Counted from the stretch's first letter, positions 24,312 through 35,532 are shown. The stretch: 64,000 nt of DNA from Gelatoporia subvermispora B (GCA_000320605.2 KB445797.1:1379600-1443599); one strand, 5' to 3'. Notes: generated by a model from the sequence alone, not told the origin. Program-made: numbers and translations.

Positions 24312-24659
24312 TAGTACTTTGCACGGGTCTACCCCCGGGTGCCAGCGCTATGACCCGTACCCGTACCCGTACCCACAGAGGGTAGAGACCTGCGAGCACG
24401 GGTATGGGTACGTGAAGCGCTAGTCCGGGAGTAGCCAAGTGCCCTCTAGGACACTGCTACGGTATCAAAAATGGTACAGAGAGTATGCGGGAGCCTTGGT
24501 ATGGCTCCCGCATGCTCGAATTCGTTCCCAAAGCACTTTTTTGGGCGCTTTGGCCGTACCCGCAGGGTTCACGGGTACTAGCACAATGGCCCATACCTGT
24601 ACCCTCACGGGTAAGGGTACCCGACCCGCGCGGGTTACCCTTACCCGTGCAAAGCACTA
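24312..24659. mobile_element. MITE-like element with TA-flanked terminal inverted repeats
   Basis: The left end TAGTACTTTGCACGGGT (24312-24328) and the reverse complement of the right end (24643-24659) agree at 16 of 17 bases. Both ends carry the dinucleotide TA, consistent with a TA target site as in Tc1/mariner-type elements. The interior is full of CCCGTACCCGTACCC-type words and contains a 44-nt near-palindrome at 24606-24649. At 348 bp with no reading frame it fits a non-autonomous element. Confidence 0.65.
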
Positions 24660-26518
24660 CTTTATCATGCAGATGAACCTTTCATCTTGGTTCACGTGTT
24701 GTGGGTTATTGGATTTTGAGTGGCAATGGAGCTTGCATTAGTATCGCAAGATCAGCAAAGCTAGTGAGATTGCCCTTCTCCCGAATCAGGTGCACTTATG
24801 ATGATACTTAATAGTTCCCGTGTCTAACAAGGTGTCTGGTTCTCCGGATAGACCATGCCAGACAAAATCTCATCTTATAGAAATCACAGGCAGCAATGTG
24901 CTCATTTTGATGCTCCAGGTTGTGCAACCTCCTAAGTCAATGTGCCAAGGCCAATATGCCAAGCATTGCAAAGATACAGTGTGAATTGCAGCCCATAGCT
25001 ATCAATGCAACATACCCATCTATAGCTGAACATCCAAGGTAGGGATAGAAATATATATTGTCAGAGGAGCCGTGGTGATCACAATTTGGGTCTGCACTTT
25101 CTTGTGTTGTGTGCTTTGCACCGACACTACCGCATTGTTGGAACCTAACCCAGATGACTGAGTTTCCTTGGTTTTGAATATCTGTACTGCAGTAGTACTA
25201 CAATGACAATAAGTAGACATTGATGGCATGTATCCTAACGTTATATGTCCTCATTGCGGAATGTGTAAGTTTATCATTAGCCGTGAGACCAGTGTGGACG
25301 ATACCCTGCGCTATGTCAGCCTATCAACATGCAAGGAGATGACACGATACATACACGTTTACTAGCATCACACACATTCCCTTCACCTCAGCCTATAGAT
25401 CCTGTCAATCAAAATTCCCTGAACTAGACAGCAGAGCCCACCGCCAAAAGCTGCAGTGCTATTGGTTGAGTAACAGAGTAAGCAATAAGATTCAATTTTT
25501 GACTCACCAAAAAAGTCAGGATGTTGACAATGTTTGTCAGTATGATAGTGCCGAAGTAAATAACACCTGCACACAAGCGGTTAGCACAGTGTCTAGCTTA
25601 TAGTTTAGGGATTGCTACTACCATCTCTTAACATTCCACGGGAAAGGGAGCCTCTACATAGCATGCCACTATAATACTGGATACGTGCTGGCCCGGGAAA
25701 CCACTATAGGAACATCGCAGACTTTCCAGTGCACCGGAGGCTGTAGAAATTTCCCGCTAGCTGAAATCAGGGCACACAACTGACAGTGGGAGTTTCTGAT
25801 ATATCATCGTATATCCCATTCAATGCGCGAGAGAGTAACTACGAGCACAACACACAAAGTCTGCACGGGTGCCTAATCTACTGGAAGCTGTCGAAGCTGT
25901 GGCGACCAATTAGCTATAATGTAGCACCTGAAGCTTCGGGCATAACCCACTGTATCACCTTTGTACAAAGGATACGGCGAAGAACAGTGTGATAATTCAT
26001 GCAAGCAGAAACTAAGCAGAGATGGAGTGAAGCAACAGTGGTGATTCCAGCCACAGACGGGATGAGTTGGGACAACAATGGTCGGATTGCGCATACACAA
26101 CGGGTAGCAGGGCTGGCAGAAGTGACAGAAAAGGAAACTGTATCTAGAAATAGGAGGTGCATACAAATAGACAATGCGCGAACAAATAGAGGTAAATGCC
26201 AATCGGTAGATCTACCACCAAAAGTTGTTGAGGCCAATCACTGGCAAGACCCACTGCAGATGCAGCGGGAACTTGCGTCAGAGGCGGAACATGAAGATAA
26301 CAGAAGTCAAGCCAGAGGCAACGCCTCCGCACTACAAGGCCTCGGGGGCAGGGCATGATACCGCAGGCACTCCAGTGTACCGGAGCTGGAAGGCAACGTG
26401 CATGGAACTCAAACCGGATACAACAATCTCGTACCATGGGAGGCTCGGAGGCAGAACATGCAAGGACTAGTAGTTGTTCTGGAAATGACTATCGTGGATC
26501 TTGTTACATCACAGACTA
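24660..26518. other. Repeat-derived interior, no gene; diverged duplicate of 29488-29890
   Basis: The words TAATACTGGATACGTGCTGG at 25673 and TAATACCGGATACGTGCCGG at 29488 start a pair of diverged direct copies. Matching blocks continue near 26305 and 29580 (AGAAGTCAA, then GGC-ACGCC). The left copy has lost many CpG sites. No coding gene is supported. Confidence 0.5.
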
Positions 26519-26960
26519 CCTAACCACGGGGTGCATCCACACGTTGGTGCCCCTCGTAGGCCGGAGCAGGCTCGACAACACCCTTCACATCCTCAGCGGG
26601 CCACTCTCCGAACAGCAACCCAGCGAAATGCATGAGGCACTCCTTAACCTTTCCGAACATCAGCATGCTGCAGGGCTCCATTTCTGAGTACGCGTGGAGC
26701 AAACCGAGATAGTGCCGGGCTCTCCGGAACAGCTCCCATGTGACATCAGCTGTTCTGAATTATTAGACAAGACCGCATGTGAACCTATCAAACCATTCAT
26801 GGCTGAACATCTCTATGGTCTCGTCGAGCAATAGCGGCCACTCATGCAAATGTTCCGGAAGGGGCTCGCCCGCCGGACGCCCGAGGCGGAGGCACTCTGA
26901 GAGGAACAACATCCCAGGGGCGTCCTGGATGCGGGTCAAGCAGCTGTACTTACTCTAGAG
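26519..26960 (-). pseudogene. Decayed copy of the orphan two-exon gene
   Basis: This region aligns without large gaps to 29900-30330, the last exon of the orphan gene. On the minus strand it still reads fragments such as DAPGMLFLSECLRLG and the region equivalent to EECLMRLAGLLFGDWPAEDV (here ECLMHFAGLLFGEWPAEDV), but stops and frame shifts interrupt it. Many differences are CG to TG or CA. The first exon is not found next to it. Confidence 0.7.
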
Positions 26961-27109
26961 ATTGTATTACTACAGGCTATTCCATTCACCTGTAGTATGG
27001 GCCGCTAGGCAGTGATCCTTCGTCACTGTACTACTACAGCCCAAGTGCCTACATAAGGAATTGAGGCACATGACCTTTCTTTTGGCATCATGGCTCCATC
27101 TGCCTCACT

Positions 27110-27460
27110 CGCACATTGCCGGCCACACCTGCACGTGCACTTCTCCATGCTCGTGCACGCTGCCCCCGCGCCCCCTGCACGTACACATCACATGCGCCCC
27201 TGCTCGTGCCCGCCGTTTGTGCCCCCTGCTTGCGCCCGCCGCTCGTGCCTGCCACACCCCGCACCCCGCGCCCCCTACTCGTGCACACCGCTCGCGCCCC
27301 CTGTGCACGTGCGTGCTGCACGCACCCGCCGCTCATGCTCCCTGCTCGTGCGTGCCCACCGCTCGTGCATGCCGCCCCCACGCCCCCTGCTTGCCCCCCC
27401 CTGCTCATGCACACTGCGCCCACGCCCTGCTGTCTTCGGGGGGCCCTGCATTCAGCTTGC
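27110..27460. repeat. C-rich degenerate repeat (GCCCCCTGCTCGTGC-like)
   Basis: About 350 bp built from degenerate units such as CCCCCTGCTCGTGC, CCGCTCGTGC and CACGCCCCCTGC. All three plus-strand frames are open because T and A are scarce, so the apparent long Pro/Ala/His/Arg-rich frames are compositional and not genes. Confidence 0.7.
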
Positions 27461-28305
27461 ATTTACCACCTGCACTCTACTTGCGCGCCCCCGCCACCCC
27501 TGCTCTCGTCATCCGTACCTCTGCTGCCTGCCATCCTTACGTGTCCCCACCGTCACATTTGCCTGCTCTTACCCAGCTTATCGTGTTGTCATCAGCGGCC
27601 GCTTGCATACCCCTGCCGCTCATGCTCCACTCACAGGATACTGCTGCTTGCTCGGTCGCCATGTCGGCATGAAGGATGCCTCCGGGGTCTTCGTGGTTGA
27701 TTGGCCAGGAGCAGGAGTTCCGGTCTTGTGTACATAACATGCCCATGTAATCGCCTCTTTTAATCTAATCTTATTGTAGCAGCTACTTAGAACAAACACA
27801 ACAAACATACACATGACTACAATGACACGAGAAGCACATAAGAAACAAGTGATGTGAGTTGCACGCGATACAGCAGTAGAAAGAAATACACGACATGGAT
27901 GAGAAACACAGACACAGGGTCCCTCAGTCCGAGATAATCAAGAACCCGTCACAGGTTTTGGCCCTTATAGATGAGCACTGAATGTGCAGTATCCCCCAGT
28001 TCTAGACCCATCACATTGCAGCCATAAAGGTGGCAATATGCAATGGCAAAGACAATGACTGGATCACGAGCTATCTTCTGGACTGGCAGTGCGCCCTGAT
28101 CCGACTTGTGTGCACAGGTTTGAACTCAATTATACATGCAGCGGGCCGCGTGGTGGGTCTATATCCATACTCGCAAAACTGCAAATGAGACAAAGATTGC
28201 AACAAAACATAGTAAACCTTTGTTCTCCATGCGGAAGATTGGCATTTCTGCTATCTTAGGTGAAAGATCAGAATTGATATTGTCACAAATATGCGCCTGG
28301 CAGAG

Positions 28306-29037
28306 NNNNNNNNNNNNNNNNNNNNNNNNNNNNNNNNNNNNNNNNNNNNNNNNNNNNNNNNNNNNNNNNNNNNNNNNNNNNNNNNNNNNNNNNNNNNNNN
28401 NNNNNNNNNNNNNNNNNNNNNNNNNNNNNNNNNNNNNNNNNNNNNNNNNNNNNNNNNNNNNNNNNNNNNNNNNNNNNNNNNNNNNNNNNNNNNNNNNNNN
28501 NNNNNNNNNNNNNNNNNNNNNNNNNNNNNNNNNNNNNNNNNNNNNNNNNNNNNNNNNNNNNNNNNNNNNNNNNNNNNNNNNNNNNNNNNNNNNNNNNNNN
28601 NNNNNNNNNNNNNNNNNNNNNNNNNNNNNNNNNNNNNNNNNNNNNNNNNNNNNNNNNNNNNNNNNNNNNNNNNNNNNNNNNNNNNNNNNNNNNNNNNNNN
28701 NNNNNNNNNNNNNNNNNNNNNNNNNNNNNNNNNNNNNNNNNNNNNNNNNNNNNNNNNNNNNNNNNNNNNNNNNNNNNNNNNNNNNNNNNNNNNNNNNNNN
28801 NNNNNNNNNNNNNNNNNNNNNNNNNNNNNNNNNNNNNNNNNNNNNNNNNNNNNNNNNNNNNNNNNNNNNNNNNNNNNNNNNNNNNNNNNNNNNNNNNNNN
28901 NNNNNNNNNNNNNNNNNNNNNNNNNNNNNNNNNNNNNNNNNNNNNNNNNNNNNNNNNNNNNNNNNNNNNNNNNNNNNNNNNNNNNNNNNNNNNNNNNNNN
29001 NNNNNNNNNNNNNNNNNNNNNNNNNNNNNNNNNNNNN
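28306..29037. other. Assembly gap (732 N)
   Basis: A run of N from 28306 to 29037. Its even flanks and position inside repeat-rich sequence suggest an unresolved repeat. Any open frame crossing it is an artefact. Confidence 1.
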
Positions 29038-29897
29038 TGTCGCTTCTAGACTCCTTCTAGACCTAGCCATGCCTAGCCAGACCTAGACTGGGACATGTGA
29101 CTCTGGGACACCTGCACATGTGCGCATCACGTGCATGCTATGTCACGTGACTAGCCTGGAGCCACGCAGGCAGCCACTACCAGCTAACTCGTCACTGTTC
29201 TGAGAATGGAACGTACACTGCCTGCCACTGCTCTAGCGCTGGTTAAGCGCTTAGCTTCGAAAAACTGTGACAGATATTGATGTCCCGAAGACCCACTGGC
29301 AGACACCGCAAACTGACCGTCAAGATGTGCAGTGCACAACCACAGCAGGTTTGTAGCTATCTGACACTGTGGGCATAGTCCGATGTTCAATTCAGGGCAT
29401 GCTGAGCACATATCGCGAAAATATCATATTTACTCCAGGTATAACTCACGTCCCTTATGAACACATGTCAGACACAGTCAAACGTTGTAATACCGGATAC
29501 GTGCCGGCCCAGGGAACCGCCATAGGAACGACTACTGAGGGCCTTCCAGCCCAACAGAGGACGAGCGAGGAAAGGACAGAAGTCAAAGCCGGAGGCTACG
29601 CCCCCGCTTCACAAGAGACACGAGGCGGAACTCGACACGGCGCGCACTCTGGCAGACCGGAGGCAGACCTGGAAGACCACGGAAGATAGCCCAGGAGCCA
29701 CGTCTCCGCACCACGAGACATCGGAGCCAGACCACAACCTGGGGAACACCTTAGCGCATTGGTAACGGGACGGAGCGCGCGTGGAGTTCAGACCGAACGC
29801 ATCAAGTTCCAATTAGAAGGGTTCGGAGGCGGGACACGCCCATGATGGCACTCGCCCCGGAAAGGCCGTACAGGATTCGCATTACACTTCGGACTAC

Positions 29898-31023
29898 CTA
29901 ATCACGGGGCGCATCGACACGGCGGCGCCCTTCATATGCCGGAGCCGGCTCAACAACACTCTCCACATCTTCGGCGGGCCAGTCCCCGAACAGCAATCCG
30001 GCGAGGCGCATAAGGCACTCTTCAACCTCTCCAAATACCAGCGTGCAGCGGGGCTGCACGCCCGAGTGCGCGCGGAGTAAACCAAGGTAGTGGCGGGCCC
30101 TCTGGAACAGCTCCCGGTCAACATCGGCTGTGCGGACATAATTAGCAAGACCACATGCGAGCCAGTCCAACAACTCACGGCCAAACATCTCTATGGTCTC
30201 GTCGAGCAACAGCGACCGCTCATGCATGCGCTCCGGAAGGGGCTCGTATGCCGGACACCAGAGACGGAGGCGCTCCGAGAGGAACAACATCCCGGGGGCG
30301 TCATGGATACGGGTCAACCCGAAGTCAAGGTGTGCTGTGATGCTGGAGAGCTCCTGGAGCGAGAAGGACATGGGGACTGGGACACCAGTGCTCCGGAGCA
30401 GCTGAGCATAGCTGTCGAAGAGGGCCTAGTCCCGGAGCAACGTCAACTTGGGGCGATTGGGTGCAACAGGAAACACGACGACTCACCACAAGGGTCCGGG
30501 TCCGACCGGCCCACCCGAGCCAAAGGTGGATTTCGTCGGGGTCAAACACGGGTTCGCGCTGAACCTCGGAACGGAGTAAAACACCGGCGGCATTATACCC
30601 CTCGAGCACCTGCACGATGGCAGTTGGAGAGAGGCGCAAGCGGAGGGAAGGCGCAACAGAAGCCATTGGGATCACAACAGATGGGGCGGCGACGGAGGGG
30701 GCTCCGGGAGGGGGCTGGAGAGGGACTGGGGCTCGAGGAAGGGTCCGAAATACGTCCTGGATGGCCCCTTGGAGGGCATGCATCACGGAATCGGCCAGAA
30801 GCGCATCGAGCCGGTCCACAATGCTGCGGGAGTTCATCACAGATGGCGCAACAAGGCGACGGGGAAGAGAGCGACAGGGGCGGGTCCGTACCATCATGCA
30901 CCGGTGGGACGGGATAACATCCCCGGAGGTGGATATGGGAGGCAGCCAATATACTGCGTGGGGACCAGCGGAAAGGCGACACATAACCGGAATAGGATGG
31001 GATCTCTCGTGCCGTCGGAACAA
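29898..31023 (-). CDS. Orphan two-exon gene inside the repeat block
   Basis: Exon 1 (31023-30487) and exon 2 (30425-29898) join in phase 0 through a 61-nt intron with a GTGAGT donor, giving up to 354 residues. Exon 1 is Pro/Arg/Val-rich with an amphipathic stretch SIVDRLDALLADSVMHALQ and ends LGWAGRTRTLV. Exon 2 begins ALFDSYAQLLRSTGVPVPMS and contains MLFLSERLRLWCPAYEPLPE, LLDETIEMFGRELLDWLACG and EECLMRLAGLLFGDWPAEDV; it ends RRRVDAPRD. The start could also be Met at 30897 or 30837. I recognise no domain. A second, decayed copy 3.4 kb away and the repeat setting suggest a gene carried by a mobile element. It may instead be a repeat-associated spurious frame, but the intact spliced frame argues against that. 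Confidence 0.5.
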
Positions 31024-31061
31024 GGGAGAACAGAGAGGAGACCTTGGATATTGGTCCTAGC

Positions 31062-31440
31062 GACAAGCGACGCGATTCACTGTGCAGTAGCACAGAGGCG
31101 ACATGGAACAGCGGTTCCAGCGAGTAGCGGGGCAATTCATCGTGCAGCGGCACGGAAGCGACAGGGAACAGCAGTTCCAGCAAGTAGCGAGGCGATTCAC
31201 CGTGCAACGGCGCGGAAGCGACAGGGAACAGCAGTTCCCGCGACTGGCGACGTGATCCATGGTGCAACGGGACCGACCCAACATCAGAATGGGCAGCGGC
31301 CCAGGCAGATCGGAAGGGAACAGTGGTTCTAGCGAGAGGCAACACAAGTCACTGGGCAGCGGCTCGATGCGACATCGGAATGGGCAGTGACCCGAGCGGA
31401 TCAACAGGGAACAGCGGTTCCAGCGATGGGGGCACGAGTC
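31062..31440. repeat. 60-bp minisatellite with subterminal ACCGCTGT-type motifs
   Basis: Three consecutive 60-bp units (from about 31062, 31122 and 31182) contain GGAACAGCGGTTCCAG or a one-base variant; two longer, about 90-bp, units follow. Read from the right end inward, the core is ACCGCTGTTCC with variants ACTGCTGTTCC and ACCACTGTTCC, the same set as in the left subterminal array. Confidence 0.75.
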
Positions 31441-31778
31441 TCCGGGCAACGGCACGGAGGCGAGGAGGGGGTAGTGGTCAATGACACCGGAACCGCGAGA
31501 CACTGGGTGGGGGCGTGGAGGCGAGGAGGATACGAGGGTGCTGCCCCGAAAGTAGCGTCGGATCGGTGGTAACGGGGTGGGGGTATGAGCCTGGGACGAT
31601 TCAGAAGGCAGATAGGGAGCGGGAACGGGAGGGAAGGAAGAATATAGGGGGGAAGGACAGAGAAGGAGAGGGGCCCTTCTGGACCCCCTCGGTAGGGACA
31701 CCATATTCTGGTCTTACGGCTCCGCACCTGCAGTAGACTCGGACACGCACACGCACAATCTGATTTTGTTGACATTCG

Positions 31779-31991
31779 GGAGCTCAACTTGTGAGTAGCT
31801 GGGGAAGCCTGTGCATTAAGAGGAACAAATCTGGAAGCACCTGCGCTCTCTCAAAGTACGGGACGGACGACCTCCGGAGTCTCCAACAAGCCCTTGTTCC
31901 CTAGCACCTTGCATCCGCCATCCACTTCCTGACCCCCACGGACCCGGGAGGTCATACTCAAACTCGACTGCGCCCTACCCCAAGCATTACA
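31779..31991 (-). repeat. Right arm of the long inverted repeat
   Basis: This is the reverse complement of the left arm at 23156-23367, about 80% identical by eye. Its outer end reads CCCCAAGCATTACA. The weaker continuation of the similarity runs to about 31690. Confidence 0.75.
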
Positions 31992-33866
31992 ATGTACTAA
32001 AAATCTGACCTGTACTCATGATGTCCCAGGGATTTCTGGGAACATTCATTATGTACTCAAAGTTTCTATACCTTGAACATTGATGGTAAGTGTGAGAAAC
32101 AAATGATATTTGCGCGGTCTGGACCTAGCATGTCCCAAGTCGGGACATTGGTCTATGCCCACAGTGTGACTATGGGTTTGATTGTTCCCATGTCTACCCT
32201 AACTGGCAATATCAGCATCATGGATTGTACAAGGTATACCAGGAGAGACTTCTGTATAAACACCGTTTGAGCGTAGAAAAGCGAGATTGTGAGGATCGCA
32301 TGCTATATCTTCACGCCCAGTGCGGACATGAGTAGAAACATAGTTCCATAGTCACATCGACCACATAGTCCGGGGTCACGGTGAAGTTGTACGTTCAATC
32401 TCTGGAAGAGAGCACTCACTGCGTTTCCGCGAATGTAAAGGGCACGCGATACGATGCCTAAACGGACCGTAGCGGCGCATGTATCTTGTACCTAAGACGC
32501 ATCGAATCGGCTTCCGCTACAAGGCAAAAGGCGGACAATATCGGGCATTGTATCAGGCGTCCCGGATATGCCTCGTAGCATACTCTGGATTGTATGTAGC
32601 ACATGTATCGTGGATTCCTCAACATCCCGTGTTCTGTGTCCGATACCTGCGATACCTACCGTATGATCACATCTCTACTCTCACGGTGCGTCACTGATCC
32701 TTTCCAATACGGTGGGAAATGGTTGTTGTAACATTGCCTAGATACATAATTGAAATCACGTTGACTACCTCCCAGCACTCCTCCCGCCTCATCCAGATAT
32801 CTAGCATGTATAAATGTCAATGTGAGTACTCGCAACATCTCTCTACGCTTTGCGGAACACTCACGCACGTACATAGACGCAGCCCGCTGGTCCTCTAGCT
32901 TTTACGCCGGCGTCAGGCATGCACGGCTCGGGACCTGCTTCGAATGTGATGTGACTAGTGAAGGCAACTTTGGTGTGTTGGGCACCTATGCGCAAGCTGT
33001 ATATACTGGTATGTACGGTGAGTTGTAGTCTGTACTGCAAGAACTGTGTACTCACTAATTATGTTGCGCCAATAGTATAACCACCGGGTCACTTCGAAAA
33101 CCTCCAGCGCAATCCCAGTGTGATGTGGAATTCGAACATACCTGGCATGGGCTTTGTGCCTGGGGCGGGAATGACCTTCGAGGCGTCCAATGATCATACT
33201 GACACCTGATCATTGGACGCTTTGAAGGTCATTTTGTGGGAGCCTTCGGCGGATCTGTGCCCTTAGCAGTAGGCTGGGAGGGAGTGCTACTAGTAGTACC
33301 AGAGTCCATGGGCATGATGGGGTGGAAGAGAGATGCCGACAGCCAAGAGTGCGAAACTGAGACACAGAAATAAAGTTCAGAAGTAGATGGCTTATACAAG
33401 CAGTAGGAAAGGTGTCGAAGCTAAAATACGCGGCGTAGGAAATGTCGAAAGGATTGGCCCATACAGAGGGTATCAGCAAGCGTTCTACATGCCCGATACG
33501 GCAAGTATCGAATGTGTCGCGCGACCGATACCAAACGTGGCGGCGGGTCCCACGCTACTTATGCCAGCAAACGAATCAAATGTATCGGACATTATTATAT
33601 TCGTGCTACGTCTGTCACTACATGCTCGGCGGTACGTAGCGCAATTGTATCGTATCCCCACTATAATCTCAATAACGCAGTGACTACTGGGGTGGAAAAC
33701 AGGGTTACAGTGCACGCCGCACGGCGCTTCGGACTGCAGTCCGATCGTGTGAACTACCTTCCACATTAGACCAAGGTCATTTCCCCTTCTGGTTCCTTAG
33801 ATCGCACCGTTACTGCTACTGTTCTACTAGGTCTTGCTTGCGTACAATATCCGTCTCATCCTCGGA
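31992..33866. other. Intergenic region with unrecognised frames and one strong hairpin
   Basis: Plus-strand frames at about 32820-33028 (RLGTCFECDVTSEGNFGVLG) and 33110-33209 (MWNSNIPGMGFVPGAGMTFE) look protein-like and could be exons of one small gene, but the family is not recognised. The second frame ends inside the inverted repeat at 33172-33231. The rest shows nothing I can support. The 3' end is the UPF3 promoter by position. Confidence 0.25.
33172..33231. repeat. 25-bp inverted repeat with 10-nt loop
   Basis: The left arm (33172-33196) and right arm (33207-33231) differ at two of 25 positions. Both differences would be G-U pairs in a plus-strand transcript, so the RNA stem would be unbroken. 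The loop is TACTGACACC. Confidence 0.9.
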
Positions 33867-35532
33867 ATGGCTCCCCCTGATCCTATCAAATCCTCTGGAG
33901 CTTCATCTTCCAAGCCCAAGCCGAAAGAGAGAGAGAAAGATAAGAAAGCGAAGGCCGCCGCCAAGCCACAGAACGATCGCTTCAAGACCGTCGTCCGCAG
34001 GCTGCCACCCAACCTGCCGGAAGAGATCTTCTGGCAGAGCGTGCAGAAATGGGTGACCGAAGAAACAATCCAATGGAAGATCTACTATCAAGGCAAGTTC
34101 AAGACGAGGTGGGTGAGGCGCCAGCAGCCAAGCGTGTCGTAACGTCTCAAAGGCGAGGACGAGACTAGGATGAACAAGGAGAACATACAATCTCGCGCGT
34201 ACATTGCGTTCAAGAATGAGGAAATACTAGCAACCTTCAGCCGGGAGTACGATGGACATCTGTTCAGAGACAAAGCGGGTGAGTGCTATCCAATCCCCTG
34301 CCTGGCGTGGTACTGACCGGATGCCCTTAGGGAACGAGTCATCCGCTGTGGTGGAGTTTGCGCCGTTTCAGAAGATACCCTCAGAGAAGAAGAAGGTTGA
34401 CAGCAGAATGGGGACGATCGAGAAGGATGAGGACTACATCTCGTTCCTGGAGTCTCTCAATAATCCAGCGTCAAAGCCGGCAGACGCAGATACGTTGGAG
34501 ACCCTCAGTACGCGCATAGTTACATGACACGAAGCATCACCTAACCCAATTCTAGTTACTTCCACACAACCACCTCCACACCCAACGACGACACCTCTTC
34601 TGGAGGCTCTGAAGGCCGAGAAATCAGCACAGAAGGACAAGGAAGCTATCCTACGGAACCATGCACACTACAAAGACCACCAGATCCTCACAGCGACGGC
34701 CGGCGCCGCAAAGAAAGACGACAGCAAGAAGAAAGGCGGAGCAGCTCCTTCCACACCCGTCGCACAGAAGCCCGCCGAGCAGCCACTGGGAAAGAAGGCC
34801 GCGAAGAAGGCCGCCGCCGCCGCCAAGGCAGCTCAGCAGCAGCAGGCGCAAGCGTCGTCCTCCAGCACGCCCGCTCCAGCCAAGTCCTCTGCAGCACCCG
34901 CCGCTCAAGGCAAACAGCCATCAAACGCCCCTCCCACACCCAAAGCCCCCCGTCCGCCGCGCGAGCGCCCTCCAAAGCCCTCCCCCGTCCTAGGCATTCC
35001 TGCAGAGCCATCCGCTGACCCGTCATCCTCTAGTGCTCAGCCCACCACAGTACCTACTCCTACCGCCCCACGCCGCGGGCGCCCCGTCATTGGAATCGCC
35101 TCGCGCACGTTCGAGGCCGCGCTCAGCGGGGCGGGTGTCGAGCGCAAGAGCCGGCGCGAGCGCGAGAAGGACCACGCCGCTGCCTCACCTGCCGACAGCC
35201 CATCCGCACCGGCTACGCCTTCTGAGGCCTCCGCTGGCAAAGGCAAGGCGAAAGAGGAGCGGCGCCTAGGCGGGGTGGCAACGAGTGGGAATGTGGCGCT
35301 GGGCGTGCAGCAGCAGCGGGCGCAGCCGCCGGGCGGAGCGACAACGATATTGCAGAGGGACCAGCCGCCGAAGATCTTGCCACGCCAGCAGGCGCATGAG
35401 GGCGGTGCTGGTGGTGATACTATGCATATGCACGAAGAGGCACCCCCAGTTGGCGGTGGTGGGAGAGGAGGCGGGAGAGGAAGGGGGAGAGGCCGTGGAC
35501 GCGGTGGGAGAGGTGCGCCTGCGGGAAGCTGA
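33867..35532 (+). CDS. UPF3: Nonsense-mediated decay factor UPF3 (Smg4/UPF3 domain)
   Basis: This gene encodes the exon-junction/UPF2-binding component of nonsense-mediated mRNA decay. The start MAPPDPIKSSGASSSK is followed by a Lys-rich stretch. The RNP-like UPF3 domain reads FKTVVRRLPPNLPEEIFWQS, then WKIYYQGKFKTR joined by a 60-nt intron to MNKENIQSRAYIAF and FSREYDGHLFRDKAGNESSA with VVEFAPFQKIP. After EDYISFLESLNNP comes a long low-complexity Ala/Pro/Lys/Ser region. The C-terminus is a Gly/Arg-rich (GRGRGRGRGRGGRGAP) RGG-like tail, common in fungal UPF3. All splice joins keep frame. The gene is convergent with SYF2, with stop codons 334 bp apart. Identification is secure. Confidence 0.92.

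Larger units (their letters stand above)
23156..31991. mobile_element. Candidate large element bounded by ~212-bp inverted repeats
   Basis: The sequence starting TGTAATGCTTGGGGTAGGG at 23156 recurs in reverse complement ending at 31991. The two arms (23156-23367 and 31779-31991) are alignable by eye over about 212 bp at roughly 80% identity, with weaker similarity for another about 50 bp (GAATATGGT then TCCCT). Inside each arm lies an array of the same word, ACCGCTGT, and its variants ACCACTGT and ACTGCTGT, in the same inward orientation on both sides. The interior has an orphan two-exon gene and a decayed copy, a nested MITE, minisatellites and a sequence gap. No transposase is visible and no target-site duplication is obvious (flanks end GGCCGG and begin ATGTAC). 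Because the arms start TG and end CA, they could instead be two solo LTRs in opposite orientation. Confidence 0.4.

Noticed and set aside
27061..27737. Overlapping 190-215-codon frames in the C-rich region
   Set aside because: All frames are open because of base composition and degenerate repeats; no family, start context or splice signals support a gene.
28136..29086. Long open frames on both strands across the N run
   Set aside because: They consist almost entirely of unknown bases of the assembly gap; only a few flanking codons are real.
30090..30917. 275-codon plus-strand frame
   Set aside because: It is antisense to the spliced two-exon orphan gene, which has a good intron and a homologous copy; the plus frame is a shadow.
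30325..31704. Long minus-strand frames upstream of and inside the orphan gene as separate genes
   Set aside because: Frames beyond 31023 come from the 60-bp minisatellite; within the gene only the spliced phase-0 reading is conserved with the second copy.
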